DNA of 64,000 nt from Clostridium porci (GTDB lineage: Bacteria > Bacillota > Clostridia > Lachnospirales > Lachnospiraceae): assembly GCF_009696375.1 (NCBI RefSeq), contig NZ_VUMD01000013.1:54876-118875 (forward strand). Reading direction: 5' to 3'. Below, one piece after another: positions 26,362 through 35,115 of this stretch (positions within the stretch are counted from its first letter, which is position 1; the number at the start of each line of letters is the position of its first letter). A model generated the notes under the pieces. The model saw nothing but the letters and a program-made list of their open reading frames with translations. It did not search any database and was not told the origin of the DNA. A program made the position numbers and the translations under genes.

Positions 26362-27295
26362 ATGGCAAGTTTGGGAACTGCCGGTATAGCCGGCAAAGGT
26401 AAATACAGCGCGGACGTTGCCTATGCCAAAGGCAATTTTGTGTATCACAATGGGTCGTCCTGGCTTGCGCTGAAGGATAATTTGACTGGCGTTACACCGG
26501 AGGAAGGAGAGAATTGGAAGTACCTGGCCAGGGGATATGCCGCAGAACTATTATCTATGATCACGGCCCTGGATACCAGCGGGGTACTGGGGGAGACTGG
26601 GGCCAGCGTATCCGCACAGTCTTTGATTGATTATCTTACCGATTCGGTAATGAATAATCTAGTCAAGAAAATGGATATATCCAATGTTCAGTTGAATGAC
26701 CAGTCAAAAGTCCCATCGTCTGCGTTGGCTTATGCAATGCAGCGTGAAGTTGATAAACTAAATACCCAATCTGACAATTTAATGATGAAAATTACATCCG
26801 GCAGCATGACAGAGACAATCGGCTCATTGCCGGCAGGAAAATACTCAGGATATTATAGCTCCGGGGCAACAGCCCACTCCCTCCAATTATGGCACCTTTG
26901 AAGCTGTGGTAATGAATTCTTCGACAGCTACAATTACAGCTGTTGATACAAGCTCCGGAGAAAATTACACCAAAATAAAGACAAGTAATACCTGGAAAAA
27001 CTGGGAAAAAGATATTACAAACTCTAATTTAAATGGAACAGGCAGCTCAACTGTTAGTCATCGGACTAATGCAGGGGGAGGGTGGTCATCCGCGAAACCA
27101 AGCATTGTCCTGGAAGGGACGAAGGGGGCAGATGAAGTGATAATCCTCTCTACTATGACGGTTAAGGATGGTAAATGGCATATAGCGGCATCCCAAAAAG
27201 ATAACTTATTACGTTTTAGATACATAAGCGACTCAGGAAATCTTGTTTCTCAATTTTCCCTCGGCCCAGATAAAAAGAGCGCTGTATGGAGTTAA
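26362..27295 (+). pseudogene. Phage tail fibre / carbohydrate-binding protein split by a +1 in a G run
   Basis: The first 179 codons (from ATG 26362, GGAAAGAA upstream) carry a chitin-binding-like module (YSADVAYAKGNFVYHNGSSW, LALKDNLTGVTPEEGENWKY). The frame ends at 26899 but the same protein plainly continues in another frame from about 26867 (PTPSNYGTFEAVVMNSSTAT through TSNTWKNWEKDI) to TAA at 27293. Removing one G from GGGG at 26863-26866 would join them (SSG-QQPTPSNYG), giving about 310 residues. Receptor-binding or structural role in a tail is likely. Assembly error in the homopolymer is an alternative. Confidence 0.6.
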
Positions 27296-27384
27296 CCATA
27301 CAGGTTCAGTAAGTTTAACACAAGTACACTGATACATAATGTCATCCTAGATTGAAGCAGAAAGAGAGGTAAAACAAATCCAGC

Positions 27385-27646
27385 GTGACGCTTAGATTCC
27401 AAACAAATGAGACGCTTGAAAACCTGACTGCCGTTTTTTCTGACCCGGCTAATACAGAACAGATTCGAATTGTTAACGGAGATGATAGCGTCCTGGCCGT
27501 GTATGACGGTTACATAGAGCTTGATTCTGGCCGTAGTAAACGCGCTCTTTGTGGTATTGTCAATCCTGGGGATCGTAACAGACCCGACCACAAGGGGCGT
27601 AGGGGACAGCGCCCAGGCTCTGACGTATAAAGAGCCAAAGGAGTAA
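27385..27646 (+). pseudogene. Deletion scar: phage protein N-terminus joined to a holin C-terminus
   Basis: From GTG 27385 the reading frame begins TLRFQTNETLENLTAVFSDP, a phage-type beta-rich protein. From about 27515 a different frame encodes LAVVNALFVVLSILGIVTDP then TTRGVGDSAQALTYKEP, the distinctive C-terminus of phi-LC3-type holins, ending at TAA 27644. The two genes have lost their junctional parts. This places the segment between tail fibre and endolysin, the normal phage order. Confidence 0.5.
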
Positions 27647-27689
27647 GGAACAAAAGACTATATATCAAAAAGAAAGAGAGGACAAGCGT

Positions 27690-27857
27690 ATGTCAAACAC
27701 ATTAAACCATGGAGACAACAGGACAGCGGAGCAGCGGGCCAATGACGCAGCCCAGGAGGTAACGCCGAAGGGGCCGCAGGATAAGACCTATGTGACCGCT
27801 GGCCCGGCAACCGGCAAGGAAGATGAGAGAGCGGAAGGAACCGAGAACATCCGTTAG
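27690..27857 (+). CDS. Short hydrophilic phage-region protein
   Basis: 55 residues, very polar (MSNTLNHGDNRTAEQRANDA...), with AGAGAGGACA upstream of the ATG and a terminator 30 bp after the stop. No family recognised. Located between the holin remnant and the endolysin in the prophage remnant. Confidence 0.45.
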   Translation: MSNTLNHGDNRTAEQRANDAAQEVTPKGPQDKTYVTAGPATGKEDERAEGTENIR

Positions 27858-27886
27858 CTGAGGCTCTGCAACGGCAGCACAAAAAC

Positions 27887-27918
27887 ACAGGCCCTGGGAG
27901 GTTTCCGGGGCCTGTTTA
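27887..27918 (+). terminator. Rho-independent terminator
   Basis: ACAGGCCC / GGGCCTGT arms, then TTTAT. Confidence 0.65.
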
Positions 27919-27996
27919 TAATTGCAGCATGATTAAAGCTATGTTATAATGCAAATGTTACCGCCCCTATACCGGTAAGGAAAGGGGGTGTTCCAA

Positions 27997-28083
27997 GTGG
28001 AAAGTCTTATTTCGTTTATTGTCGCTGTCGCGGCTGGTGTGGCCTGCCACTACATCATCAAATGGTTGGACGGCGATGAATAA
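27997..28083 (+). CDS. 28-residue single-helix membrane peptide, possible type I toxin
   Basis: GTG start with AAAGGGGGTG seven bases upstream. The peptide is one hydrophobic helix (SLISFIVAVAAGVACHYII) with a charged end KWLDGDE. Size, single membrane helix and polar tail match small type I toxins and the KWLD-ended micro-proteins common in Firmicute phages and mobile elements. A hairpin terminator follows at 28134. An antisense antitoxin RNA is not proven. The gene is isolated between two terminators. Confidence 0.55.
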   Translation: MESLISFIVAVAAGVACHYIIKWLDGDE

Positions 28084-28133
28084 TCGGTAACCAGCCTGCG
28101 GGTTTAAGCCTTCCCGTTTTAAATTAGGAATAG

Positions 28134-28168
28134 AAAAGCTCCGGAGCCGTGAACTCTGGAGCTTTTCA
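28134..28168 (+). terminator. Symmetric terminator (A-rich / T-rich), possibly bidirectional
   Basis: AAAAGCTCCGGAG / CTCTGGAGCTTTT with one mismatch. Works in both orientations by sequence. Confidence 0.7.
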
Positions 28169-28293
28169 TGTTCCTTTGGAAAATCTTATTTCGTTTGCCT
28201 ACTGGCATTATAGCATATGCAGATAGGAATTGCAATATTCTTGTAACTGATTTTTGCCCGGAAGTTTCCGGGCTTTTTTGATAGGAGGTACCT

Positions 28294-29058
28294 ATGAGTG
28301 CAGTGGATAAGCTGTTAACAGTGGCGCTCCAGGAGGAAGGATACCTGGAGAAGCGGACAGAGGATGAGCTTGACAGTAAGGCAGCCAACGCCGGAAGCAA
28401 TAACTTTACCAAGTACGCCAGGGATCTGTACCCATCCCTTCAAGAGAATCCGTGGTGCGATATGTTTGTGGACTGGTGCTTTGTCCAGGCCTTCGGGAAG
28501 GTGGCGGCCCGGCAGCTTTTAGGCGGCTTCTCGGCCTATACGCCTGATTCCGCCCAGTATTATAAGAAACGGGGACAATACCACAAGGACAGCCCCAAGC
28601 CGGGAGATCAGATATTTTTCCGCAACAGCTCCCGTATTTGTCACACCGGGATTGTGGCGGAGGTTACACCGTCTGCGGTGCGCACCATTGAGGGCAACAC
28701 CAGTTCCGGCAGCGAGGTAATCGCCAATGGAGGGGCGGTGTGCCAGAAGGAGTACAGCTTAAACAACAGCCGGATTGACGGCTACGGCCGCCCGGACTGG
28801 TCGCTGGTGGAGGCGCCTTCCTATGAGGTGGGCTGGCGCCATGATAGCAACGGGTGGTGGTATGTATACAGTGAAATGGGATACTGCAAGTCCTGCTGGC
28901 GGGTCATAAATGGACATAAGTATTATTTTAACAGTGATGGGTACGCGCTGGCCGGATGGCAGAGAATCCAGGATAATCTGTATGAAAGAAAGAGGAAGTC
29001 CATTGTCGCACTTATCAGGATTATGAGGAAGCAAGCAGGGCAATCTTCGAGTACATAG
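28294..29058 (+). CDS. CHAP-type endolysin with cell-wall-binding repeats, 3' end replaced
   Basis: 254 codons from ATG 28294 (ATAGGAGGTACCT upstream). Residues ~10-165 form an NlpC/P60-CHAP-like peptidase: catalytic Cys in ENPWCDMFVDWCF, His in SRICHTGIVAEV, polar residue in RTIEGNTSSGSE. Residues ~175-230 begin choline-binding-type repeats (GWRHDSNGWWYVYSEMGY, YYFNSDGYALAGWQ). From about residue 230 the sequence is unrelated because an IS3 fragment has replaced the rest; the last ~25 codons are read out of frame through it. Lysis enzyme of the prophage remnant; may still be catalytically competent. Confidence 0.7.
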   Translation: MSAVDKLLTVALQEEGYLEKRTEDELDSKAANAGSNNFTKYARDLYPSLQENPWCDMFVDWCFVQAFGKVAARQLLGGFSAYTPDSAQYYKKRGQYHKDSPKPGDQIFFRNSSRICHTGIVAEVTPSAVRTIEGNTSSGSEVIANGGAVCQKEYSLNNSRIDGYGRPDWSLVEAPSYEVGWRHDSNGWWYVYSEMGYCKSCWRVINGHKYYFNSDGYALAGWQRIQDNLYERKRKSIVALIRIMRKQAGQSSST

Positions 29059-29150
29059 AATCATGGTATAACCGAAAAAGAATTCACAGTGCCATTCATT
29101 ATATGACTCCACAGCAAAAGGAGGTTGAAGAATTAAAAAAAGTGGCATAG
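28989..29150 (+). pseudogene. C-terminal fragment of an IS3-family OrfB transposase
   Basis: 53 codons: KEEVHCRTYQDYEEASRAIF then IESWYNRKRIHSAIHYMTPQ, the last part of the DDE domain of IS3/IS150-type transposases, ending at TAG 29148. The sequence after it (TTTTTTGTCCAAAGTATTGA) looks like the right IS end. Everything upstream of the fragment is lost; the junction with the endolysin is near 28985. Confidence 0.8.
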
Positions 29151-29190
29151 ACCTTCAACTTTTTTGTCCAAAGTATTGACATAGGTGCAT

Positions 29191-29333
29191 ATCTGCCGTT
29201 TGCCCTTAGTTTTCTCTCTGTTTTCAAAACGAAGAAAAAGAAAATCAGAAAGAAAAGCTGAAAAGGAAAACACCCGGAAGCAACGTATTTACAAGGAAAA
29301 TTCAACCTCAAAACCAATGTAAACAAAATTCAA
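29191..29333 (+). repeat. Dispersed repeat, copy 2
   Basis: Second copy of the element at 15752-15890, same orientation. It begins about 40 bp after the IS3 stop codon and closes the accessory block. Confidence 0.75.
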
Positions 29334-29828
29334 GCTGTTTTTGTTCTTGCCCTTTATTGTGACAGTGTCAAATGATGCAGCTGATCAAAAGCCGGAAAAA
29401 GAGCAGAGAACAAGGCAGAAAGAATCAAGTCTGAAAGTTTAAAAGAGAAGAAAAGAGTGAAGTGGTAAAAGGCTGTTTTTAGTGGGACAAAAGGTGAGTT
29501 TTTAATTGCACCTTGACAGTAATTGTCACAATCCCAGCGAAAACCGACTGAAAATCCAGTCGAAAAAAGCCAAAAGATAAGCTGAAAATTTAAATAAAAA
29601 GAGACAATGGGATTGACACCTGTTGTCTTTTTTCTCATTCAAAATAACCATGCTGAGGCTTGCTCTTTCGCAGCCAGAGCAACCATGTGAAATTCCAATA
29701 TTACCTTTGAAATAAATGTTCCTGGTGAGTCTGATGAATGTAAAAGCTGAAGGAGAAGAAACAAAGGAGAAATAACAGGGGTTTTTAGGCAGGTTCGCTA
29801 TATGAAATTAGGAGAGTCACCTAAACGC
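29334..29828. other. Noncoding region before the DNA-repair pair
   Basis: No gene seen. It contains repeated TGACA/TGTCA motifs: TTGTGACAGTGTCAA (29356-29370), TTGACAGTAATTGTCACAA (29513-29531) and a terminator-like hairpin AGACAA...TTGTCT followed by T6 at 29602-29633. Confidence 0.5.
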
Positions 29829-29896
29829 AAACAAATGTTCGAAAATACTTGATTTTATAGGAAAAGTGTGCTAGACTATAAAACAAACATATGTTC
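29829..29896 (+). promoter_or_regulatory. Promoter flanked by two LexA-like (SOS) boxes
   Basis: AAACAAATGTTC at 29829-29840 and AAACATATGTTC at 29885-29896 each match the Firmicute LexA palindrome GAAC-N4-GTTC with one mismatch. Between them lies TTGATT (29849-29854), 17-bp spacer, TAGACT (29872-29877). The boxes thus sit just upstream of -35 and at the transcription start of a DNA-repair operon. Confidence 0.65.
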
Positions 29897-29910
29897 TCGG
29901 TGGTGATAAG

Positions 29911-31398
29911 ATGCTGATACAGGAAAATTTATGCATACAGGAAAAGCTTAAGATATTGACGGATGCGGCTAAGTATGATGTGGCATGTACCTCCAGCGGA
30001 GTGAAAAGGAGGGGGAAAGCCGGAAGCATTGGCAATACCTTGGAGGCTGGAATCTGTCATAGCTTTGGGGCAGATGGAAGGTGTATTTCTCTTTTGAAGA
30101 TATTATTTACAAATCAGTGTATTTATGATTGTAAGTACTGTGTGAACCGAAGTTCGAATGATGTTGTGCGTACATCCTTTACGCCCGATGAGGTTTGCAG
30201 GCTGACCATAGAGTTTTACAGGAGAAACTTTATTGAGGGATTATTTTTAAGCTCTGGAATTTTGAATCATGCAAATCGTACCATGGAGCTTTTATATGAG
30301 ACAGTATATAAGCTGCGTAAGCAATGGAATTTTAACGGATATATCCATGTGAAGGCGATTCCTGGAGCAGATGAAGAGTTGGTGGAGCAGATGGGGTTTT
30401 TGGCAGACAGAATGAGCATCAATCTGGAGCTTCCCACGGCAGAGGGGCTTAAGAGCTTAGCTCCTGGAAAAACCAGAGATAAAATACTAAAGCCTATGCG
30501 CCAGATTCAGCAGGGAATTTCTGTATCAAGCCATCTTCTGGGATACGACAGAGAGCTTAAGAAGTCCTATGCTGTGCAGCGAGCAGGATTTGCAGGAGGA
30601 GCGGCGCTGATTAAGCCGGAGCTGGCAAATGGAGCAGGACTGCTTTTAAATGGAAATGGAGCAGGGAGCCGGTGTATTCCCGCTTCTGCATATAAGAAGA
30701 ATCCCTTTGTTCCGGCAGGGCAGAGTACTCAGATCATTGTGGGAGCCACTCCGGAAACTGATTATCAAATGCTGTCTGTTAGTCAGGCTCTTTATAGGAA
30801 TTATGGGTTAAAACGGGTGTTTTATTCGGCCTATATACCTGTCAATGAGGACAGTAAGCTACCGGCTCCGGGCGGGCGGCCACCACTATTGAGGGAGCAC
30901 CGGCTCTATCAGGCGGACTGGCTTCTGCGTTTTTATGGATTTCAGGCAGAGGAGCTTTTATCAGAAGCCCAGCCTAATTTTAATGTATTTCTGGATCCAA
31001 AGTGCGACTGGGCCCTGCGACATCTGGAGTATTTCCCTGTAGAGGTAAGCCGGGCTTCCTATGACCAGCTTTTGAGGGTGCCTGGGATGGGGGTAAAGTC
31101 TGCCATGAGGATTGTTGCAGCCAGAAGAAAGGGGAAGCTGTCCTTTGAGGATTTGAAACGAATGGGAGTGGTGATGAAGCGGGCGCAGTACTTTATTACC
31201 TGCTCTGGACATATGTCAGAGGGATTTAAGCTGGATCGGGACTACATTACCAACAGCCTGCTAGGGGACGAGAGGCGGGCGGCCTGGGATATTGAGCACA
31301 AAGACAGCTTCCGTCAGCTTTCTCTGTTTGACGATATGCATATGGAGATGCCAGTGACCAGAGAGGATCAATATGGAGCGGTAGTAGGAAGCTTATAA
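29911..31398 (+). CDS. Putative DNA modification/repair radical SAM protein (TIGR03916-like)
   Basis: 495 residues. The radical SAM cluster motif CIYDCKYCVNR is near residue 72-82; the C-terminal half has a helix-hairpin-helix DNA-binding motif LLRVPGMGVKSAMRIVAARR. This is the pattern of a radical SAM family that always travels with a DUF4130 partner, which is indeed the next gene. It may act on damaged or modified DNA by radical chemistry; the reaction is not known to me. GGTGGTGATAAG precedes the ATG, and two LexA-like boxes flank the promoter. Confidence 0.88.
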   Translation: MLIQENLCIQEKLKILTDAAKYDVACTSSGVKRRGKAGSIGNTLEAGICHSFGADGRCISLLKILFTNQCIYDCKYCVNRSSNDVVRTSFTPDEVCRLTIEFYRRNFIEGLFLSSGILNHANRTMELLYETVYKLRKQWNFNGYIHVKAIPGADEELVEQMGFLADRMSINLELPTAEGLKSLAPGKTRDKILKPMRQIQQGISVSSHLLGYDRELKKSYAVQRAGFAGGAALIKPELANGAGLLLNGNGAGSRCIPASAYKKNPFVPAGQSTQIIVGATPETDYQMLSVSQALYRNYGLKRVFYSAYIPVNEDSKLPAPGGRPPLLREHRLYQADWLLRFYGFQAEELLSEAQPNFNVFLDPKCDWALRHLEYFPVEVSRASYDQLLRVPGMGVKSAMRIVAARRKGKLSFEDLKRMGVVMKRAQYFITCSGHMSEGFKLDRDYITNSLLGDERRAAWDIEHKDSFRQLSLFDDMHMEMPVTREDQYGAVVGSL

Positions 31399-31415
31399 TC
31401 GGTGAGGGATCTTGT

Positions 31416-32201
31416 ATGACAGTTTATGTATGTGGACCTGATTTTGAAAATATATTGTGCGGAATCTATGCGGCCTTTATGGAAGGCAAGGGTTATGAAA
31501 ATGTTCGGCTGGAGCTTAGGGGAGGGGATCAGGACCTGAAATTGTTTGCGGAGTATGTGGAAGTGGAGACGGTTCAGGAGAGGGTGGAAAGGGTTATCCG
31601 CTCCATTGGAACTAGGCTGTCTCATAGGATTTATGAGCAGCTCTATATTGCCTCTTTAAGCCAGGAGGCGGACAGGCCAGATCGGATGTACCGCTTCCTG
31701 GTGGAGGCCTTCCGATACGGGCCAGGTGTTGTGGATATGATGCAGCTTCCCCCTGTTTATGAGATATTCAGGATGAACAGGAATGTTTATAATGAGAATC
31801 ACCGCCTGGTACAGTTCACCAGGTTTTCCCAGACCTTCCGCGGAGTGCTGGTGAGCAAGATCGACCCTAAAAACGATGTGCTCCCTCTGCTGGCTCCCTA
31901 TTTTGCGGATCGTCTTCCAGAAGAGAACTGGATGATCATTGATAAGAGCCGTTTGAAGGCTGCGGTTCATCCCATGGGTAAGTCCTGGTTTCTTTCAGAT
32001 GTTCCTCAGGAGGGGAAGGAGTCTGAGGGAAAAAGCTGGATTGGCTCATGTCTGAGAGAACAGACAGATGAGGAGATCTATCAAAATCTGTGGCGTACAT
32101 TTTTTGACGCGGTTGCTGTTCAGGAGAGGAAGAACGATAAGTGTCAGAGAAACCATTTGCCGCTGAGGTTCAGGCCCAGTATGACGGAGTTTGACAGATA
32201 G
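31416..32201 (+). CDS. DUF4130 / TIGR03915-like DNA repair partner
   Basis: 261 residues, 17 bp after the radical SAM gene. MTVYVCGPDFENILCGIYAA at the start and the FRGVLVSKIDPKNDVLPLLA and FADRLPEENWMIIDKSR segments are typical of this family. Companion of the radical SAM/HhH protein, probably acting on the same DNA lesion; the C-terminal tail is variable. Biochemical role unknown. The 177 bp after it contain only small hairpins. Confidence 0.83.
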   Translation: MTVYVCGPDFENILCGIYAAFMEGKGYENVRLELRGGDQDLKLFAEYVEVETVQERVERVIRSIGTRLSHRIYEQLYIASLSQEADRPDRMYRFLVEAFRYGPGVVDMMQLPPVYEIFRMNRNVYNENHRLVQFTRFSQTFRGVLVSKIDPKNDVLPLLAPYFADRLPEENWMIIDKSRLKAAVHPMGKSWFLSDVPQEGKESEGKSWIGSCLREQTDEEIYQNLWRTFFDAVAVQERKNDKCQRNHLPLRFRPSMTEFDR

Positions 32202-32378
32202 ACCTTCGTCATAGAAATCCCCTTGCCTTTTTTTAATTCTTTTAGTATAGTAATACTATCTTTAAGTTATATGCAGGGTTTCTCCCTGCTCTGACTTAAT
32301 TAGCTTTCAGGCACGGTATCGTGCTGTTTTCCAAACACATATGAATTGAAGTAAAGTCTAAGAGGAAAGGGGAAACGT

Positions 32379-33917
32379 ATGTTTACACAAATTAACAGCG
32401 GCGGTATCCGGGCTGTGGAGGGCTTTGTTGTCTCTGTGGAGGCAGATGCCTCAGAAGGACTGCCTGGCTTTTCGATATCGGGACAACTAGCCCTGGCAGT
32501 AAGAGAAGCCCAGGATCGGGTCAGGACTGCCCTCAGAAATTCAGGATTCCGGCTTCCTGCCAAAAAAATTACTGTAAACTTGTCGCCTGCCGGGGTGAGA
32601 AAGGGAGGCACGGCATATGATCTGCCTATCGCTGTGGCCATATTAGGAGCTTATGGTCTGGTGAATACGGAATGTTTAAAGAGCAGCATGGTAATAGGTG
32701 AGCTGGGGCTGGATGGCAGCGTGAAGCATGTAAGCGGCGTGCTGGCTCTTGTGACAGCTGCCAGAGAACAGGGGCTTGTAAGATGCTTTCTTCCCCAGAT
32801 GAATGTCAGGGAGGGGAGGGTGATTGAAGGTGTGGAGATTGTTGGGGTGGAGTCTTTGGGACATATGGCCAGGCTTTTAGAGCATCCTTCTGATATAGCT
32901 GGAATCAGCAGTATGGATGAGGAGGTATGGAAGGAGGAGCAGGGAGGCAGCCTGGATTTTAGGGAGATAAGCGGTCAAAGGGTGCTTCGCAGGGCTGCTG
33001 AGGTTGCGGCAGCAGGTTTGCATGGTATTTTGCTGAACGGGAGCGCTGGAACGGGGAAAACTATGGTTGCATCGAGAATACCTACAATTCTTCCGGCATT
33101 GACAAGAGAGGAAGATATTGAAATTTCCAAAACCTACAGCATTTGCGGGCTGCTTCCGCCAGATAGGCCTTTGCTGTCAAAACGGCCTTTTCGAAGCCCT
33201 CATCATACGATTACACCTCAGGGGCTTTCAGGAGGCGGGATTCCAGCCCGGCCCGGCGAGCTTTCCCTGGCTTCGGGGGGCGTATTGTTTCTGGATGAGC
33301 TGCCTCATTTCAGCCGCGCGGCTATTGAGATCCTGCGGCAGCCTTTGGAGGAACGACAGGTGGTGGTGACCAGGGTGTCAGGCAGCTTTGTATTTCCTGC
33401 AGATTTTATGCTGGTTGCGGCTATGAATCCCTGTCCATGTGGTTTTTATCCAGACAGAAGCCGCTGTAACTGTTCAGAAGCGGAAATTCAACGGTATCTA
33501 AGCCGGATATCACGGCCGATACTGGAACGGTTTGATATTTGCGTGGAGGCGGTTCCTGTTACCTTTGAGGAGCTAAAGGGAAGAAGCCTGGAGAATGAAG
33601 ATTCCGCCTCCATAAGACAGAGGGTGGAGGCAGCCAGGAAGATACAGGCACATCGGTTTCAGGGGACGGGAATCCGCTTTAACAGCCGTATGGGAACAAA
33701 GGAGATTATAAAATTCTGTGTCCTAAAGCCCCAGGAGGAGGCTTTTGTAAAAAAAGTCTATGAAACAAGAGGCTTGAGCGCCAGAAGGTACCATAAAACG
33801 CTGAAGGTGGCAAGAACCATTGCGGATCTGGCAGGTAGCGCAAGGATCGAGAAGGAACATCTTGCGGAGGCTTTTGGATACAGCCATTTGGAGGAGAAGC
33901 TATGGGGAAGAGGATGA
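32379..33917 (+). CDS. comM: YifB/ComM family Mg-chelatase-like AAA+ protein
   Basis: 512 residues. N-terminal Lon-protease-like fold (VEGFVVSVEADASEGLPGFS, NLSPAGVRKGGTAYDLPIAV), a central AAA+ motor with Walker A GSAGTGKT and Walker B GGVLFLDELPHFSR, sensor AAMNPCPCGFYPD with the zinc-like Cys cluster, and a C-terminal Mg-chelatase domain. ComM-type helicases promote branch migration in natural transformation; YifB in Firmicutes sits beside dprA, as here. GAGGAAAGGGG precedes the start. Overlaps dprA by 16 bases. Confidence 0.93.
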   Translation: MFTQINSGGIRAVEGFVVSVEADASEGLPGFSISGQLALAVREAQDRVRTALRNSGFRLPAKKITVNLSPAGVRKGGTAYDLPIAVAILGAYGLVNTECLKSSMVIGELGLDGSVKHVSGVLALVTAAREQGLVRCFLPQMNVREGRVIEGVEIVGVESLGHMARLLEHPSDIAGISSMDEEVWKEEQGGSLDFREISGQRVLRRAAEVAAAGLHGILLNGSAGTGKTMVASRIPTILPALTREEDIEISKTYSICGLLPPDRPLLSKRPFRSPHHTITPQGLSGGGIPARPGELSLASGGVLFLDELPHFSRAAIEILRQPLEERQVVVTRVSGSFVFPADFMLVAAMNPCPCGFYPDRSRCNCSEAEIQRYLSRISRPILERFDICVEAVPVTFEELKGRSLENEDSASIRQRVEAARKIQAHRFQGTGIRFNSRMGTKEIIKFCVLKPQEEAFVKKVYETRGLSARRYHKTLKVARTIADLAGSARIEKEHLAEAFGYSHLEEKLWGRG

Positions 33918-35083
33918 CGGAGTCAGAAGGTGAGCGCATTGCATATGAAGCTGCAAAAAGAAGCAGGGAGAAAGCGTTTCTTTACTGGCTGTGCCGCTTT
34001 CCCGGATTCGGGGCGGTAACGGTACGGCGCATAGGAGAGGCGCTTGGCTGCTTCGAGGCTGCCTATTATATAGAAGGATTGAAGCTTAAGGAATTAGGAG
34101 TTGTAAAACGGGAGGAGGTATGCCGTAAATTCAACTTATGGAAAGGACAGTTTCAGGTCATGGAGGAGGACTACTATAGCCTCGTGGAAAGGGGAATCCG
34201 TTTTATTACCCCTTTGGATCAGGAATATCCTGGAAAACTGAGGAATATTTATGATTATCCTATGGGTTTATTTGTAAAAGGAGAGCTTCCTCATAGCAGC
34301 AAGCCCTCAGTCTCCATTATAGGCGCTAGGAACTGTACCAGCTATGGAAAGCTGGAGGCAGAGTATATGGGACGGAAGCTGGCTGAAAACGGAATACAGG
34401 TTATCAGCGGTCTGGCATTGGGTATTGATAGCGCAGGTCATGAAGGGGCGTTGAGAGGGGAGGGAAAGACCTTCGCAATTCTGGGCTGTGGTGTGAATAT
34501 TTGTTATCCCAGAAGCAATTATACCCTCTATGAGCGGATTATGGCCCAGGGAGGCATCCTCTCGGAATATTACCCTGACCAGGAGCCATATGCATCTAAT
34601 TTCCCTGTACGAAACCGGATTATCAGCGGCCTGTCCGATGTGATTCTGGTGATTGAGGCACGAAAAAAGAGCGGCTCCCTGATTACGGCGGAACTGGGAC
34701 TGGAGCAAGGCCGGGAAATTTTTGCGCTTCCTGGCCGTATTACAGACCCTCTGAGTGAAGGATGTAACCATCTGATACAAAATGGTGCAGGCATTCTTAC
34801 CTCTCCGGATGATATACTGGATTATATGGGCATTTTCTACAAAAATAAAAGCATGCTTCATGAAAAAAATCAGAAGGGACTTGCCAAGACTGAAAAAATA
34901 GTGTATAGTTGCCTAGATTCCGAACCCAGACATCTGGAGCAGGTTGCGGCAGCCACAGGCCTTTCTGTCAGCTGCTGCATGAGCGCTCTTCTGGAACTGG
35001 AGCTGGGAGGATTTGCCGTACGGACCGCAGGTCAGTATTATATCCGCGGGTCACTGAAAGACAAAAATGAAATCAGAGATTAA
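33902..35083 (+). CDS. dprA: DNA processing protein DprA
   Basis: 393 residues. Loads RecA on incoming single-stranded DNA. N-terminal SAM/HhH-like region (PGFGAVTVRRIGEALGC), central Rossmann fold with VSIIGARNCTSYG, VISGLALGIDSAGHEGAL and GCGVNICYPRSN, and a C-terminal winged helix (RHLEQVAAATGLSVSCCMSA). Start at 33902 because GGAGGAG lies six bases upstream inside comM. Second gene of comM-dprA-topA. Confidence 0.95.
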   Translation: MGKRMTESEGERIAYEAAKRSREKAFLYWLCRFPGFGAVTVRRIGEALGCFEAAYYIEGLKLKELGVVKREEVCRKFNLWKGQFQVMEEDYYSLVERGIRFITPLDQEYPGKLRNIYDYPMGLFVKGELPHSSKPSVSIIGARNCTSYGKLEAEYMGRKLAENGIQVISGLALGIDSAGHEGALRGEGKTFAILGCGVNICYPRSNYTLYERIMAQGGILSEYYPDQEPYASNFPVRNRIISGLSDVILVIEARKKSGSLITAELGLEQGREIFALPGRITDPLSEGCNHLIQNGAGILTSPDDILDYMGIFYKNKSMLHEKNQKGLAKTEKIVYSCLDSEPRHLEQVAAATGLSVSCCMSALLELELGGFAVRTAGQYYIRGSLKDKNEIRD

Positions 35084-35115
35084 GAATATATAAATGAGGG
35101 AATAGGAGTTTTATA

